Source of the DNA: CAVXJN01 sp963762165
GTDB taxonomy: Bacteria > Pseudomonadota > Gammaproteobacteria > JASBUN01
DNA: 64,000 bases
Assembly (NCBI GenBank): GCA_963762165.1
Contig: CAVXJN010000003.1
Coordinates: 620,001 to 684,000, forward strand
Direction: 5' to 3'
In this document: positions 55,579 through 64,000 of the stretch, one piece after another
How positions within the stretch are numbered: position 1 is the stretch's first letter
Layout: every line of letters starts with the position of its first letter
Program-made: the position numbers and the translations under genes
The notes under the pieces: generated by a model
The model's input: only the letters and a program-made list of their open reading frames with translations
Database searches by the model: none
Told to the model about the DNA's origin: nothing

Positions 55579-57120
55579 ATGAAGCTTACGGTAGCGAATG
55601 ACCACAATGCCGAGTCGCAGGACAAACCCATCGTACTGGTAGCCGACGATTCCCGTGTCATGCGGGTCGCGCTCACCCGGATCCTGAAGGAACGCTACAC
55701 CGTGCTCGAAGCCGAGCACGGTGAAGATGCCTGGGCCAAGCTCAGTGCCGAGCCCGGTGTACAAATGGTGTTCTCCGATCTGTCCATGCCCGAGCTGGAC
55801 GGCTTCGGGTTGCTTGGCCGAATTCGCAGCTCCGAGCAGCCGCGCATCCGCGAAGTTCCGTTTATTGTCATTACCGGTAACGAGGACGATCAGGCGGTAC
55901 GGGAGAAAGCCATGGCCGGTGGCGCCACGGACTTTATTCTCAAGCCATTCCAGTCGGTGGAGATCCAAGCCCGCGCCAAGGCCCATGTCGACCATTTGCG
56001 CAAGCTCGGCGCCGTCTCCCAGGCCCTGGAAGACAATGCCGTGCGCGACGACTGCACGGGTCTCGCCAACCGGCGCCATTTCGACCAGCGTGGTCAGGAG
56101 GCGTTGGCATTCGCGGCCCGACAGCAGTTGCCCGTGGCGGTGGTGCAGATTCAATTGGACCGATTCCAGGCGCTGCGCCAAGCGCAGGGAGATGAACGTG
56201 CGCAGGAAGCGCTGCAGGCCGTGGCCGACATTCTGCGCTCGCGGACCCGTACCGAAGACACCGTCGGTCATTTCGGCGACGGCTTGTTCGTACTTGCGAG
56301 CCCCGCGGCCGACCAAGTCGGTGCAGCGCAACTGGCAGGACGCATCGCCGAAGCGGTCACCGGGGTACGATTGGGGACGGGCAGCGACAGCCACCATCTG
56401 ACCGCCAGCATCGGGATCGCAATCGCCGCGCCGGGTGCGGCGGATACCGTGGAGGATCTGCTCGGTCGCGCCGAACGTCTGCTTGCCAGTGCGGTGCGCA
56501 AGGGCGGCAATACAGTGGTTGCCGAAGACTACGTGCAAGCGCTGCGACCCGAGCAGGGGGCAGCGGCAAGCGACGCGCAGATCAAGGAACTCGAGGCCGT
56601 GCGCGCGCAGTTGCGCAACCGCGAGCAGGAGCTGGCGCAACTGCAGGCCAAGCACCAGGAGCAGGAACAGGCGCTCGGCGAATCGTTGCAGTCCCTGCGT
56701 GCGCAATCCGACATGCAACGCGCCGAGGCGGACAGTCAGCAGGCGGAACTGGCCCAGACACGAGACGAATGCCAGCGTCTGGGCGGCGATCTCGAGCGCG
56801 CTCGCGGGGAATTGGAAAGTCTGCGCTACGATGCCAGCACGGCCGAATCGACGCGCGCCGAACTCCAAAATTCCATCGACGGTTTGCGCGCTCAGTTGGA
56901 AGAAACGGCGACCGAACTCGAAGAGCACCGCCAGCGGTTGGAAAGCGAATTGAGCAACCGCCACGCCGTGGAGTCGGAACTGGCCAAGCTCAAACTGCAG
57001 GACGTGGCCCGGCGCGAGGAGGCACAGAAACTCGCCGACCAGGCCGCGGAAGCCGCGCAGCGCAAGTTCGGACTGGGTGCACGCCTGCGTGGCCTGTTCG
57101 GCCGCCGCGCGGCCAGCTGA
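55579..57120 (+). CDS. Receiver-degenerate GGDEF protein with long coiled coil
   Basis: 513 residues. A REC domain with Asp67 (MVFSDLSMPELDGFG) and Lys117 (FILKPFQSV); then a GGDEF-type domain in which the catalytic motif is replaced by HFGDGLF, so no diguanylate cyclase activity is expected. From about residue 325 to 490 there is a long coiled coil of heptad type (e.g. LRAQLEETATELEEHR) ending in a basic tail (FGLGARLRGLFGRRAAS). It may act as a phosphorylation-controlled scaffold. TGGGAGGAACC precedes the ATG. Confidence 0.88.
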   Translation: MKLTVANDHNAESQDKPIVLVADDSRVMRVALTRILKERYTVLEAEHGEDAWAKLSAEPGVQMVFSDLSMPELDGFGLLGRIRSSEQPRIREVPFIVITGNEDDQAVREKAMAGGATDFILKPFQSVEIQARAKAHVDHLRKLGAVSQALEDNAVRDDCTGLANRRHFDQRGQEALAFAARQQLPVAVVQIQLDRFQALRQAQGDERAQEALQAVADILRSRTRTEDTVGHFGDGLFVLASPAADQVGAAQLAGRIAEAVTGVRLGTGSDSHHLTASIGIAIAAPGAADTVEDLLGRAERLLASAVRKGGNTVVAEDYVQALRPEQGAAASDAQIKELEAVRAQLRNREQELAQLQAKHQEQEQALGESLQSLRAQSDMQRAEADSQQAELAQTRDECQRLGGDLERARGELESLRYDASTAESTRAELQNSIDGLRAQLEETATELEEHRQRLESELSNRHAVESELAKLKLQDVARREEAQKLADQAAEAAQRKFGLGARLRGLFGRRAAS

Positions 57121-57188
57121 GGGGTTTGCCGGCAGGGCTATACTCGTTGCCAAAGGAGCCCGGCAGTCGTCGGGCGCGGAACGAGCCT

Positions 57189-57554
57189 ATGCCGACGTTG
57201 ATCAAATCGCCCACCACGGTGCAGGCCGCCGGTCGCAAGCCGAAGCTGATCGAGGAATTCATTGGCCTCGTCAACAGCGACACTGAGGGCGTGAGCATCG
57301 CCCGGATGCGCAGCCCCGGAGGCTGGGCGGAGCCGGGACAGACACCGGAATTCGATGAGTTCAGCCTGGTTCTACGCGGCACCTTGCGCGTCACCAGTGC
57401 CCGCGGCGTAGTCGACGTCGGTGCGGGCCAGGCGGTAATTGCCCACCGTGGCGAATGGGTTCAGTACAGCACCCCCGAACCCGACGGCGCGGAATACGTT
57501 GCCGTCTGCATCCCCGCATTCTCCCCCGAAACCGTACATCGCGACGCCACCTAG
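57189..57554 (+). CDS. Cupin-domain protein
   Basis: 121 residues, a single cupin barrel: EFSLVLRGTLRVTSARG and AGQAVIAHRGEWVQYS. It lacks a complete 3-His-1-Glu metal set (only H in AHRGE), so it may bind a small ligand rather than act as an enzyme. The start ATG 57189 follows a weak ribosome site (GGAACGAGCCT). 68 bp downstream of the receiver/GGDEF gene; could be the same transcript. Confidence 0.8.
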   Translation: MPTLIKSPTTVQAAGRKPKLIEEFIGLVNSDTEGVSIARMRSPGGWAEPGQTPEFDEFSLVLRGTLRVTSARGVVDVGAGQAVIAHRGEWVQYSTPEPDGAEYVAVCIPAFSPETVHRDAT

Positions 57555-57678
57555 CGACGAAACAATTGCCATGTCGTATGCCCGTGCTCCTGGCAGGGTA
57601 CTTGCGCGGTTCTACACTGCTGGAGGACACGATTTGTGCCCCGGCGGTGCCGGAATCATGAACTAGGAGGTGGTTATT

Positions 57679-57828
57679 ATGGACATACGCAAGTTGACGA
57701 AGGCTCTGGGACTGCTGGCGCTGACGGCGATGTTTGGTCTGGCGGCATGCAACACCATGGAAGGCGCGGGCCAGGACATTCAAAAGGCCGGCTCGAAAAT
57801 CGAGAAATCAGCTGACGAGCACAAATAG
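57679..57828 (+). CDS. Entericidin-like small lipoprotein
   Basis: 49 residues. A signal peptide ends with lipobox LAAC (Cys24 region), followed by the EcnA/EcnB pattern NTMEGAGQDIQKAGSKIEKS. These small lipoproteins sit in the envelope; EcnB is a bacteriolytic lipoprotein, EcnA its antagonist. TAGGAGGTGGTTATT precedes the ATG. There is no second entericidin next to it. Confidence 0.92.
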   Translation: MDIRKLTKALGLLALTAMFGLAACNTMEGAGQDIQKAGSKIEKSADEHK

Positions 57829-57848
57829 CTCTTTTTGATTTGAGGGGG

Positions 57849-57872
57849 AAGCCGGCTGGAACGCCGGCTTTC
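57849..57872 (+). terminator. Terminator-like hairpin after the entericidin gene
   Basis: AAGCCGGC/GCCGGCTT stem with a 6-base loop, followed by TCC. A T5 run also lies between the stop and the hairpin. Likely ends the lipoprotein transcript. Confidence 0.5.
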
Positions 57873-57984
57873 CAATCCGCGCCGAGCGAAGCGTTCGGCG
57901 TCGTCACGCCCGAACTGCGATCCGTTGCAGTCCGTGGTGCCTCCCGCGTCCGCCACAGCGATGGTAGACTGCAGCGCTTAATCG

Positions 57985-59541
57985 TTGTGGTTCGCTGCTC
58001 AGCGTTGCTCGGCAACGCGGGCTTTGGCCTGGGTCGATCCGTTGAATTCACCTCCACCGACGTCACGCGTCTGGCGCCGCGCATTGCTCGTGGCTGCGCT
58101 GATCGTATACGGGTTCGCTTTCCTCGGTTCCCGGGGTCTGTGGGATCCGGATGAGGGCCGCTACAGCGCCGTCGCTCTGCAAATGTTGCGCAGCGGCGAC
58201 TGGATTCATCCGCATCTGCATCCCGAACATCCGCACTACACCAAGCCACCCCTTACTTACTGGGCGATAGCCGCAGCGGTGAGAGTGTTGGGCCACAGCG
58301 AATGGGCCGTCCGGACCCCGGGTGCGCTGGCGTTTCTGTTGACACTTGGGCTGATCTACTGTCTCGGTCGTTACTATGTGCCCGAACGCCGGTGGCTGCC
58401 GGTGCTGGTCTACGCCACCACCTTGCTGCCGTATATGGCGGCCGGCATCGTCACCACGGACACGTTGCTGGTGGCATGGGAAGTCCTTGCAGCGAGCGCT
58501 TTCGTGGCCGACCTGGCGCAGCCGCGGCGGCGCTTCCAACTGCTGTTGTGGACCGGCTTCGGACTGGCGTTTTTGACCAAGGGACCGCCGGGGTTGTTGC
58601 CGTTGCTGGCCATGGTGACGTTCGCATTGGCGCGACGGGACTGGCGGGTTCTGCGCCGGTTGTTCTCCGGCGCCGGGCTGGCGCTGTTTGCCCTGATTGG
58701 ACTCGGCTGGTATCTGGCCGTGGTGTTGAGCGCTCCGCAGCTTTGGCATTACTTCATTCATTACGAACTGATCGACCGCATCGCGAGCGCCACCCATCAT
58801 CGGCACGGCGAGTGGTACGGCGCGTTTCTGGTCTATGTGCCGACGTTCTTGCTCGGCGCCTTACCTTGGAGCTTGTTGTGGTGGGGCCGCCTGGGAAGAC
58901 TGCGGCCGAAGCGGCTCGCCGGCACCAGGCTGAGTTCCCTGGCGCCAGCGCAGCAGTTTTTGTTGCTGTGGTTCAGCGTACCGTTGCTGGTGTTCGTGCT
59001 GTCACGTTCCCGCCTGCCATTTTACGTGTTGCCGTTGTTCGTGCCGCTGTCGCTGCTCACGGCGCAGACGTTGCCGAATTGGGTGATGTGTCGACGACGG
59101 GCAGCGGGCGGGGCACTGGCCGCGGTGGTGGTGGCGCTGCTGGCGGGGCGCTGGTACGGCAGCGTGATCGACCACAAAGCCGACGCCCGGGCGCTGGCCG
59201 CCGCGATTCAACGCCAGGTGCAAGGCGGGGTCGACGAACTGGTGTTTGTCGACAACGAGCCCCTGTACGGCTTGAGCTTCTATTTCCATGCGCCGGTGGA
59301 ACACGTCTGTCTGCACGAGGACTGCGATCAGCCCGGTCTGGCGCAAGACGAGAAACTGGCGGCGGAACTCAAACACGACCAAGGCCGTCAACTGTTCCTG
59401 GCGCGCGCTGAATTGGCCCCCGAAGTGCTGCGCCAGGCACGCGCGCAGGGTCGCAGCGCACGCAACCTGGGCCTGGTCAGGGGTATGAACCTTTTGGAAA
59501 TAACGGGTTCCGTACCGACGCATGACAAGTCCGCTCAGTAA
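57985..59541 (+). CDS. ArnT-like glycosyltransferase (GT-C, PMT family)
   Basis: 518 residues from TTG 57985, with about ten to twelve membrane helices and a soluble periplasmic C-terminal part. The N-terminal loop has the catalytic pair DPDEGRYS (GLWDPDEGRYSAVALQM), typical of ArnT/PMT enzymes that transfer sugars from undecaprenyl or dolichyl phosphate to lipid A or proteins. The true start is uncertain; GTG 58033 and TTG 58042 are alternatives. Confidence 0.85.
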   Translation: MWFAAQRCSATRALAWVDPLNSPPPTSRVWRRALLVAALIVYGFAFLGSRGLWDPDEGRYSAVALQMLRSGDWIHPHLHPEHPHYTKPPLTYWAIAAAVRVLGHSEWAVRTPGALAFLLTLGLIYCLGRYYVPERRWLPVLVYATTLLPYMAAGIVTTDTLLVAWEVLAASAFVADLAQPRRRFQLLLWTGFGLAFLTKGPPGLLPLLAMVTFALARRDWRVLRRLFSGAGLALFALIGLGWYLAVVLSAPQLWHYFIHYELIDRIASATHHRHGEWYGAFLVYVPTFLLGALPWSLLWWGRLGRLRPKRLAGTRLSSLAPAQQFLLLWFSVPLLVFVLSRSRLPFYVLPLFVPLSLLTAQTLPNWVMCRRRAAGGALAAVVVALLAGRWYGSVIDHKADARALAAAIQRQVQGGVDELVFVDNEPLYGLSFYFHAPVEHVCLHEDCDQPGLAQDEKLAAELKHDQGRQLFLARAELAPEVLRQARAQGRSARNLGLVRGMNLLEITGSVPTHDKSAQ

Positions 59542-59607
59542 CACCCGGGATGCGGCTGCCGGCCGGGCTGCGTTACCATCAGGCTTTCTCCGCTACCCGC
59601 AGTGCCA

Positions 59608-60099
59608 ATGAGCGACGATTCGAAAAAATACCATGGACCGACCCACGACGGCGCCGAGCGCGCCTCTCCGTATCCGGTCAGTCGTCTGGCCCCCGCCATG
59701 GAACTGGTGGATCTCGCCAAACAGATCGCCGAGGCCGACGCCATGCTCAACACCCGCGTCAGTGCCAAGCTCAAGGTGATCGCGGATCAGGTGAAGGTCT
59801 TGCAGGCCGAAGCGCGCGCGGTATTGGAAGAGACCAAGCGCGATCAGGATCTGCACCGCGTTCAATGCAACTTCAAGCGCCAACCGGGGCGCGTCTACCA
59901 TCTTTACCGGCGCCCGGACGGCAGCCGCTATTTTTCCATGTTGTCGCCCGATGAATGGCGCGGCCACCCTCCCCATGAAGCGATCGGCTCGTACCGCTTG
60001 GAACCCGATATGTCGTGGACGCCGGCGGATGAGATCGACCAGCCGGACGACACCCGGGCGCTTGTTCAGCGTCTGCTGGCGCAAAAAGGCATCGTCTGA
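59608..60099 (+). CDS. DUF2452 family protein
   Basis: 163 residues with the DUF2452 pattern: LVDLAKQIAEADAMLNTRVS, a helical AKLKVIADQVKVLQAEAR and the block GRVYHLYRRPDGSRYFSML. Function unknown. ATG 59608 preferred over GTG 59602. It starts 67 bp after the ArnT-like gene and converges with the DUF502 gene. Confidence 0.78.
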   Translation: MSDDSKKYHGPTHDGAERASPYPVSRLAPAMELVDLAKQIAEADAMLNTRVSAKLKVIADQVKVLQAEARAVLEETKRDQDLHRVQCNFKRQPGRVYHLYRRPDGSRYFSMLSPDEWRGHPPHEAIGSYRLEPDMSWTPADEIDQPDDTRALVQRLLAQKGIV

Positions 60100-60201
60100 C
60101 ACTGCGCCCGGCGCTGAGGCGAATTGGTAGCTGCCCGGCGCGCGCTGCTTGGCCGCGAATATCGTCTTGTCCGCCTTGGTCAGCTCCCGCCGGGACTCGA
60201 T

Positions 60202-60900
60202 CTAGGCGGAGCCGTTGGTGCCCGCGGTAGGGGCCGCGCTCTTGGTGTAATGCAGGTGCTCGGGTGCCACCGCGCCGCCGGAAATAATAAACGTCATCGC
60301 TTCGTCGATGGTCCAGGTGGTGGAGATCAGACGTTCGACCGGTACGATCTCAAGATAGCCGGAGGTGGGATTGGGAGTGGTGGGCACGTACACCGCGGCC
60401 AGGTCTTTGCCCGTGTCTGCGTCTTTGATCACACGGGTGACGAATCCCACGGCCTTCATGTCCGATGACGGGAATTCCACGAGTACCACCCGTTGCACGT
60501 TTTCAGGCTTTTGTTGCAAAGCCGCAAGCAGCTTCTTGGTGCCCCCGTAGATCGTTTGCACCAGAGGAATCCGCGCCACCAGACGATCGAAAAAAGCGAT
60601 CACACGGCCGCCGATGACCCGGCTGGCAGCCCAACCCAGCAAATACAACGCCACCACGGTTACGATGATGGCCAGCACCGATTGAAACCAAGGTTGCAAC
60701 AGCCATTGAGCGAGGGACGGAATGTGTTTATCCAGGGTGTTGGCCAGCGCACGCACCCACGGCATGCCGAATTTGGAAAGCTGGGTGAAAACGAATTTGA
60801 ACACCAGCCAGGTAATCCAGATTGGAATGGCGGTGAGCACGCCGGCGATCAGATACCGCTGAGCATGGGATGAAAAGCTTTTGTGGTCGTTCGGGCTCAT
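60202..60900 (-). CDS. DUF502 membrane protein
   Basis: 232 residues with two N-terminal transmembrane helices (AQRYLIAGVLTAIPIWITWL; LAIIVTVVALYLLGWAAS) and a soluble domain with RIPLVQTIYGGTKKLLAAL, VVLVEFPSSDMKAVGFVTR and TPNPTSGYLEIVP. The family is widespread but of unknown function. AGGAGC lies about 8 bases before the ATG at 60900. It is downstream of a cheV fossil. Confidence 0.87.
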   Translation of the reverse strand: MSPNDHKSFSSHAQRYLIAGVLTAIPIWITWLVFKFVFTQLSKFGMPWVRALANTLDKHIPSLAQWLLQPWFQSVLAIIVTVVALYLLGWAASRVIGGRVIAFFDRLVARIPLVQTIYGGTKKLLAALQQKPENVQRVVLVEFPSSDMKAVGFVTRVIKDADTGKDLAAVYVPTTPNPTSGYLEIVPVERLISTTWTIDEAMTFIISGGAVAPEHLHYTKSAAPTAGTNGSA

Positions 60901-61059
60901 GCGCGAAAGCTCCTGTGATGTGCGCCGATTTCTAGCACGCCGCCGACACCGCCCACAACAATGCCGTCGGCCACGCTCACTATAGACTGCGGTGACGTCC
61001 CCGGAGCCCTGAGCCGCGCGTGGAGCGCGCCGCTCAAGGCCGCCAAGCGCAGCACGCAC

Positions 61060-62015
61060 ATCCGCCGCGCGGCCATCGGATCCGAACAGTGACGGGGCAC
61101 CGGGATCGGTCGATGATCTGTGCCGCGAACCGACTCGAATCGCTTGCGTGGATCCGCCGTCGACGGTGAGTGCACGATGGCCGGGATATTCTTGAAACGC
61201 ACATCGGATTTGATTTTGCGAGTCAACCCATATCCGCCCGTTCCCGGCATCTCGATATCGGTGAGGCTGGCTTGCAGCAGCGTATGGGCCGGCACGCCGG
61301 CTGCCGCGGCGCCGTCGGTGATTCGCTGCAGCCGCTTCTCCAGGCCTCGCCGCCATTCTCGGTGCCCGGTTGACGAATACCCCGACGACCGAATGCGGTC
61401 CCGTTCCGGCGGCGGGCAACCGTCGAGTCGTCAGCGTATAGTACCGCCGACTGGCTATGCAGGGATTCGATGCCGTCGAACCGGGTGGGGCCGTCGACCG
61501 TGCCGCTGAAGTCGGTCAGGACTTTTTCGGTGCCGACGATCATGACCATGCGGGCCTCGCGCAATTCGCAGATCGCGGTCACCAAGCCGCCCGGGCGGAG
61601 AGCCAGCATGGGTGGGGCGCCTTGATGTCATACCGCTCCATGCGCAGAATCTGTTCCACCGAACTGACCATGAACCCGTGGGTGCTGCGATTGTATCCGG
61701 TCACGATCAGAATTTTCGCTTCACCCTTCACATGTGCGCCGCAGAGATGACTCAAGTCGATCACCAGAATCGTGTTACCGCGCAGATCGATCATCCCTTG
61801 CTCAGCCGGCGGCATGTTCGGAGCACGGGGCGCGGCTGGCAGATGCATAACCTCGCGAAGCTTGAATACATTGATGCCGAATGCTTCTTCCCGGTCACTG
61901 TCGGCGTCGCGGCAGAGATTGAACAACAGAATCTCGAGCCGACTGGCGCCGGCCAAACAAGCGCGTTCATCGACGGACTGAGTCAGGCTGGAGACGGCAA
62001 TATTTCCTTGGTGGT
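61060..62015 (-). pseudogene. Decayed cheV (CheW-receiver fusion)
   Basis: Similarity to CheV spans the region in three frames. First piece: SLTQSVDERACLAGASRLEI, then FGINVFKLREVMHLPAAP and MIDLRGNTILVIDLSHLCG, then GYNRSTHGFMVSSVEQILRM, as in CheV's CheW domain. Second: GGLVTAICELREARMVMIVG and AVLYADDSTVARR, the start of the receiver. Third: LTDIEMPGTGGYGLTRKIKS with the phospho-Asp. Two breaks (about 61608 and 61335) each equal a missing base. No good start codon remains and the C-terminus is degraded. No other chemotaxis gene is near. Confidence 0.82.
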
Positions 62016-62140
62016 GACGGAGCTGCGCTGCCGAGTTTTAGAATTTGGAATCTGACTTGCTGTCACGGCTCGCGGCGCCGGGGATTCCATTGTCAACGCT
62101 GAATCCGGTTGGTTCGCGGCCACCGCAAGGCCGCTGAGCC

Positions 62141-62665
62141 ATGTCCCGGTACCGTGCTGCGCAACCGGCGGCATCGCCCTACATCACGCCGGAGGGCGCA
62201 GAGCGTCTGCGTCGCGAGTTGGATGATCTATGGCGGGTGCGTCGGCCCGAGGTGACTCGCGCCGTGGCCGAAGCGGCGGCACAGGGCGACCGCTCGGAAA
62301 ACGCCGAATACATCTATGGCAAGAAGCAACTGCGCGAAATCGATCGGCGAGTGCGGTTTCTGCGCAAACGCCTCGAACACCTGCAGGTGGTGCATGAGCC
62401 ACCGCGTGATCGTTCTCGCATCTATTTCGGTGCCTGGGTGCGACTTGAAGATCAGTACGGGCGCCAAAGCGTGCACCGTATCGTCGGCGCCGACGAGTTC
62501 GATCCGAAACAGGGCTGGATCAGTCTCGACTCGCCGGTGGCCAAGGCGCTGCTTGGCAAGCGCGTGGATGACGAAATACAGGTTCGGCTGCCGAACGGCG
62601 AAGCCGAGTACGTGGTATTGGAAATCGGCTACCACCCATTGCATGACGGCGGGGATTGGACATGA
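62141..62665 (+). CDS. greB: Transcript cleavage factor GreB
   Basis: 174 residues. An N-terminal coiled coil (ERLRRELDDLWRVRRPEVTR, with AAAQGDRSENAEYIYGKKQ at the hairpin tip, including acidic residues that reach the RNA polymerase active site) and a C-terminal FKBP-like domain (WVRLEDQYGRQSVHRIVG). GreB type is preferred over GreA because of the YIYGKKQLREIDRR sequence. cmoA overlaps its stop by four bases. Confidence 0.93.
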   Translation: MSRYRAAQPAASPYITPEGAERLRRELDDLWRVRRPEVTRAVAEAAAQGDRSENAEYIYGKKQLREIDRRVRFLRKRLEHLQVVHEPPRDRSRIYFGAWVRLEDQYGRQSVHRIVGADEFDPKQGWISLDSPVAKALLGKRVDDEIQVRLPNGEAEYVVLEIGYHPLHDGGDWT

Positions 62666-63396
62666 GCGAGCAACGGCGAGACGACATTTACGCCCACGCC
62701 CACAGGCATCTGGTCGACTTCGTTTTCGACGCGCGGGTGGCGCGGGTGTTTCCCGATATGATCCGGCGTTCGGTGCCGGGCTACGATGCTCTGCTGCCGT
62801 TACTGGGACTGTTCGCCGAAACCTTCGCGCAACCCCACAGCCACTGTTACGACCTCGGCTGTTCCCTGGGCGCAGCGACCGTGGCGCTCGCTAAGCACAT
62901 CCGCGTCCCCGGCTGCAGGGTCATCGCCGTGGACGACGCGCAGGCGATGGTCGACGGTTGCCGCGAAAATATTGCCGCGCAAGCACTGACCGTGCCGGTG
63001 GACGTTCACTGCGCCGACATTCGCGCATTCGCCATCGAACGGGCATCGGTGGTGGTGCTCAATTTTACTTTGCAATTTCTGCCGCCGGCCGAGCGGCTCG
63101 CGCTGCTGCGGCGCATCCACCAGGCTTGCCTGCCGGGCGCGGTGCTGGTGTTGGCGGAAAAGATCCGTTTCGAAGACCCCGAACGCCAGGCATTTGCAGA
63201 GCGCATGCACCTGCAGTTCAAACAGGCGAACGGCTATTCGCAGCTCGAGATCAGTCAAAAACGCAGTGCGCTGGAAAACGTGCTCATTCCCGACAGCCTC
63301 GAGACCCATCACGCGCGCTTGCAGGAAGCCGGGTTCACTGCCGTGCACACCTGGTTTCAGAGTTTCAACTTCGCCGCGGTTGCGGCCCTCAAATGA
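62662..63396 (+). CDS. cmoA: Carboxy-SAM synthase CmoA
   Basis: 244 residues, SAM-dependent fold. Motif I CYDLGCSLGAATVALAKH, then VVVLNFTLQFLPPAERLALL and the tail FVPD-like segment with HTWFQSFNF typical of CmoA. It converts SAM and prephenate to carboxy-S-adenosylmethionine for the wobble uridine of tRNA. The ATG overlaps the greB stop and its own stop overlaps the cmoB start, both as ATGA. Confidence 0.95.
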   Translation: MSEQRRDDIYAHAHRHLVDFVFDARVARVFPDMIRRSVPGYDALLPLLGLFAETFAQPHSHCYDLGCSLGAATVALAKHIRVPGCRVIAVDDAQAMVDGCRENIAAQALTVPVDVHCADIRAFAIERASVVVLNFTLQFLPPAERLALLRRIHQACLPGAVLVLAEKIRFEDPERQAFAERMHLQFKQANGYSQLEISQKRSALENVLIPDSLETHHARLQEAGFTAVHTWFQSFNFAAVAALK

Positions 63397-64000
63397 TCGA
63401 ATTCAGTGGCCTCATCGACGCGCTCGCCGGCGGCCCGCTGGCGGAATGGGCAGCGCGGTTGCCGGACCAGATCGACCAGGCGTTGGATCCGGCGCGCCAC
63501 GGCGAATTGGCGCAATGGCGACAGTTGCTCGCCGAACTGCCGTGGGCGCAGCCTTCGTCGGTAATTCTGGATCAGCCGCTGGTGCGCATCGGCGGCGCGC
63601 CGGATATGGCGCCGGAGTCCCGGGCACGGCTAGAGCAGGCGCTCCACGGTTTGCATCCATGGCGCAAAGGCCCGTTCGATCTGTTCGGCATCCATATCGA
63701 TGCGGAATGGCGCTCGGACCGGAAATGGGCGCGCTTGGCAACGGCGATCGCCCCCCTGGATGGCCGCCTGGTCCTCGACGTCGGCTGCGGCAACGGGTAC
63801 TACGCCCTGCGCGCGCGCGGGGGCGGTGCCGAGCGGGTGATCGGTATCGATCCAGGTTTGCGTTACGTGGTGCAGTTCGAAGTGCTGCGGCGTTATCTCG
63901 GTGCCTTACCGGTGCACGTGTTGCCCTTGGGAATCGACGATCTGCCGCCGGGACTGGGTGCCTTCGATACGGTCTTTTCCATGGGTGTTCTTTATCACCG
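63393..64000 (+). CDS. cmoB: tRNA U34 carboxymethyltransferase CmoB (3' end beyond window)
   Basis: The first 202 residues are visible. The pattern HPWRKGPFDLFGIHIDAEWR and the SAM motif LVLDVGCGNGYYALRARGGG match CmoB, as does FDTVFSMGVLYHR at the edge. It transfers the carboxymethyl group made by CmoA to 5-hydroxyuridine at tRNA position 34. The start overlaps the cmoA stop (ATGA). Confidence 0.95.
   Translation, partial: MIEFSGLIDALAGGPLAEWAARLPDQIDQALDPARHGELAQWRQLLAELPWAQPSSVILDQPLVRIGGAPDMAPESRARLEQALHGLHPWRKGPFDLFGIHIDAEWRSDRKWARLATAIAPLDGRLVLDVGCGNGYYALRARGGGAERVIGIDPGLRYVVQFEVLRRYLGALPVHVLPLGIDDLPPGLGAFDTVFSMGVLYH

Noticed and set aside
60202..61419. DUF502 protein extended to 405 residues
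   Set aside because: The extra N-terminal part overlaps the decayed cheV in a wrong frame and is basic noise; the real start at 60900 has a ribosome site.

Overview
The window is about 60% GC and densely coded, and reads as a gammaproteobacterial chromosome. Signs of this are greB-cmoA-cmoB at the right edge, the prkA-yeaH-spoVR stress trio, NDH-2, CtaG/SCO oxidase assembly factors, TsdBA-type cytochromes and a PEP-CTERM protein. No tRNA, rRNA, CRISPR array, insertion sequence, integrase or phage gene was seen. The gene content suggests a free-living, aerobically respiring bacterium with some sulfur chemistry (TsdBA-like cytochromes, rhodanese, DsrE-like protein); a lineage such as Chromatiales is only a guess.

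Layout. 1-9 kb: 3' part of a tungstate permease gene with a candidate operator, a secreted metallo-beta-lactamase-fold protein, an HD-GYP remnant, small envelope proteins, a broken PhnD-like binding protein, an isochorismatase-like hydrolase and an FNT channel. 9-17 kb: prkA-yeaH-spoVR, then a KaiC-like ATPase coupled to a frameshifted hybrid histidine kinase. 17.5-24.7 kb: SCO and CtaG, PilZ, NDH-2 divergent from a K+-independent type H+-pyrophosphatase (frameshifted), tautomerase, ParA-like ATPase, lone RAM domain. 24.9-32.2 kb: DUF302, CDF transporter, Crp/Fnr regulator, PilZ, a candidate CxxC microprotein with its own terminator, a PEP-CTERM protein behind a sigma-54-like promoter, and an ethylene-receptor-like hybrid kinase. 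32.2-42.4 kb: acetoacetyl-CoA synthetase (two frameshifts), aminotransferase, thioredoxin-like and DsrE-like proteins, an SRPBCC gene next to a quinone reductase-UbiA fusion, amylosucrase (frameshifted). 42.4-53.8 kb: cytochrome c, DUF2254, an unusual helical protein, two EF-hand proteins, a porin coupled to a solute-binding protein, rhodanese, PstS-like protein, tsdB-tsdA, TerC. 54-64 kb: CPBP protease, receiver with degenerate GGDEF and long coiled coil, cupin, entericidin-like lipoprotein, ArnT-like transferase, DUF502, a decayed cheV, then greB-cmoA-cmoB.

Shared themes are respiratory energy conservation (oxidase assembly, NDH-2, pyrophosphatase, cytochromes), c-di-GMP and two-component signalling (two PilZ proteins, two hybrid kinases, KaiC, degenerate GGDEF protein), and envelope or stress functions. 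Five otherwise well-conserved genes carry seven single-base frameshifts, all of the +1 type and nearly all placeable in short base runs. This needs to be resolved as sequencing error or real before those genes are called dead. The HD-GYP and cheV remnants look truly decayed.
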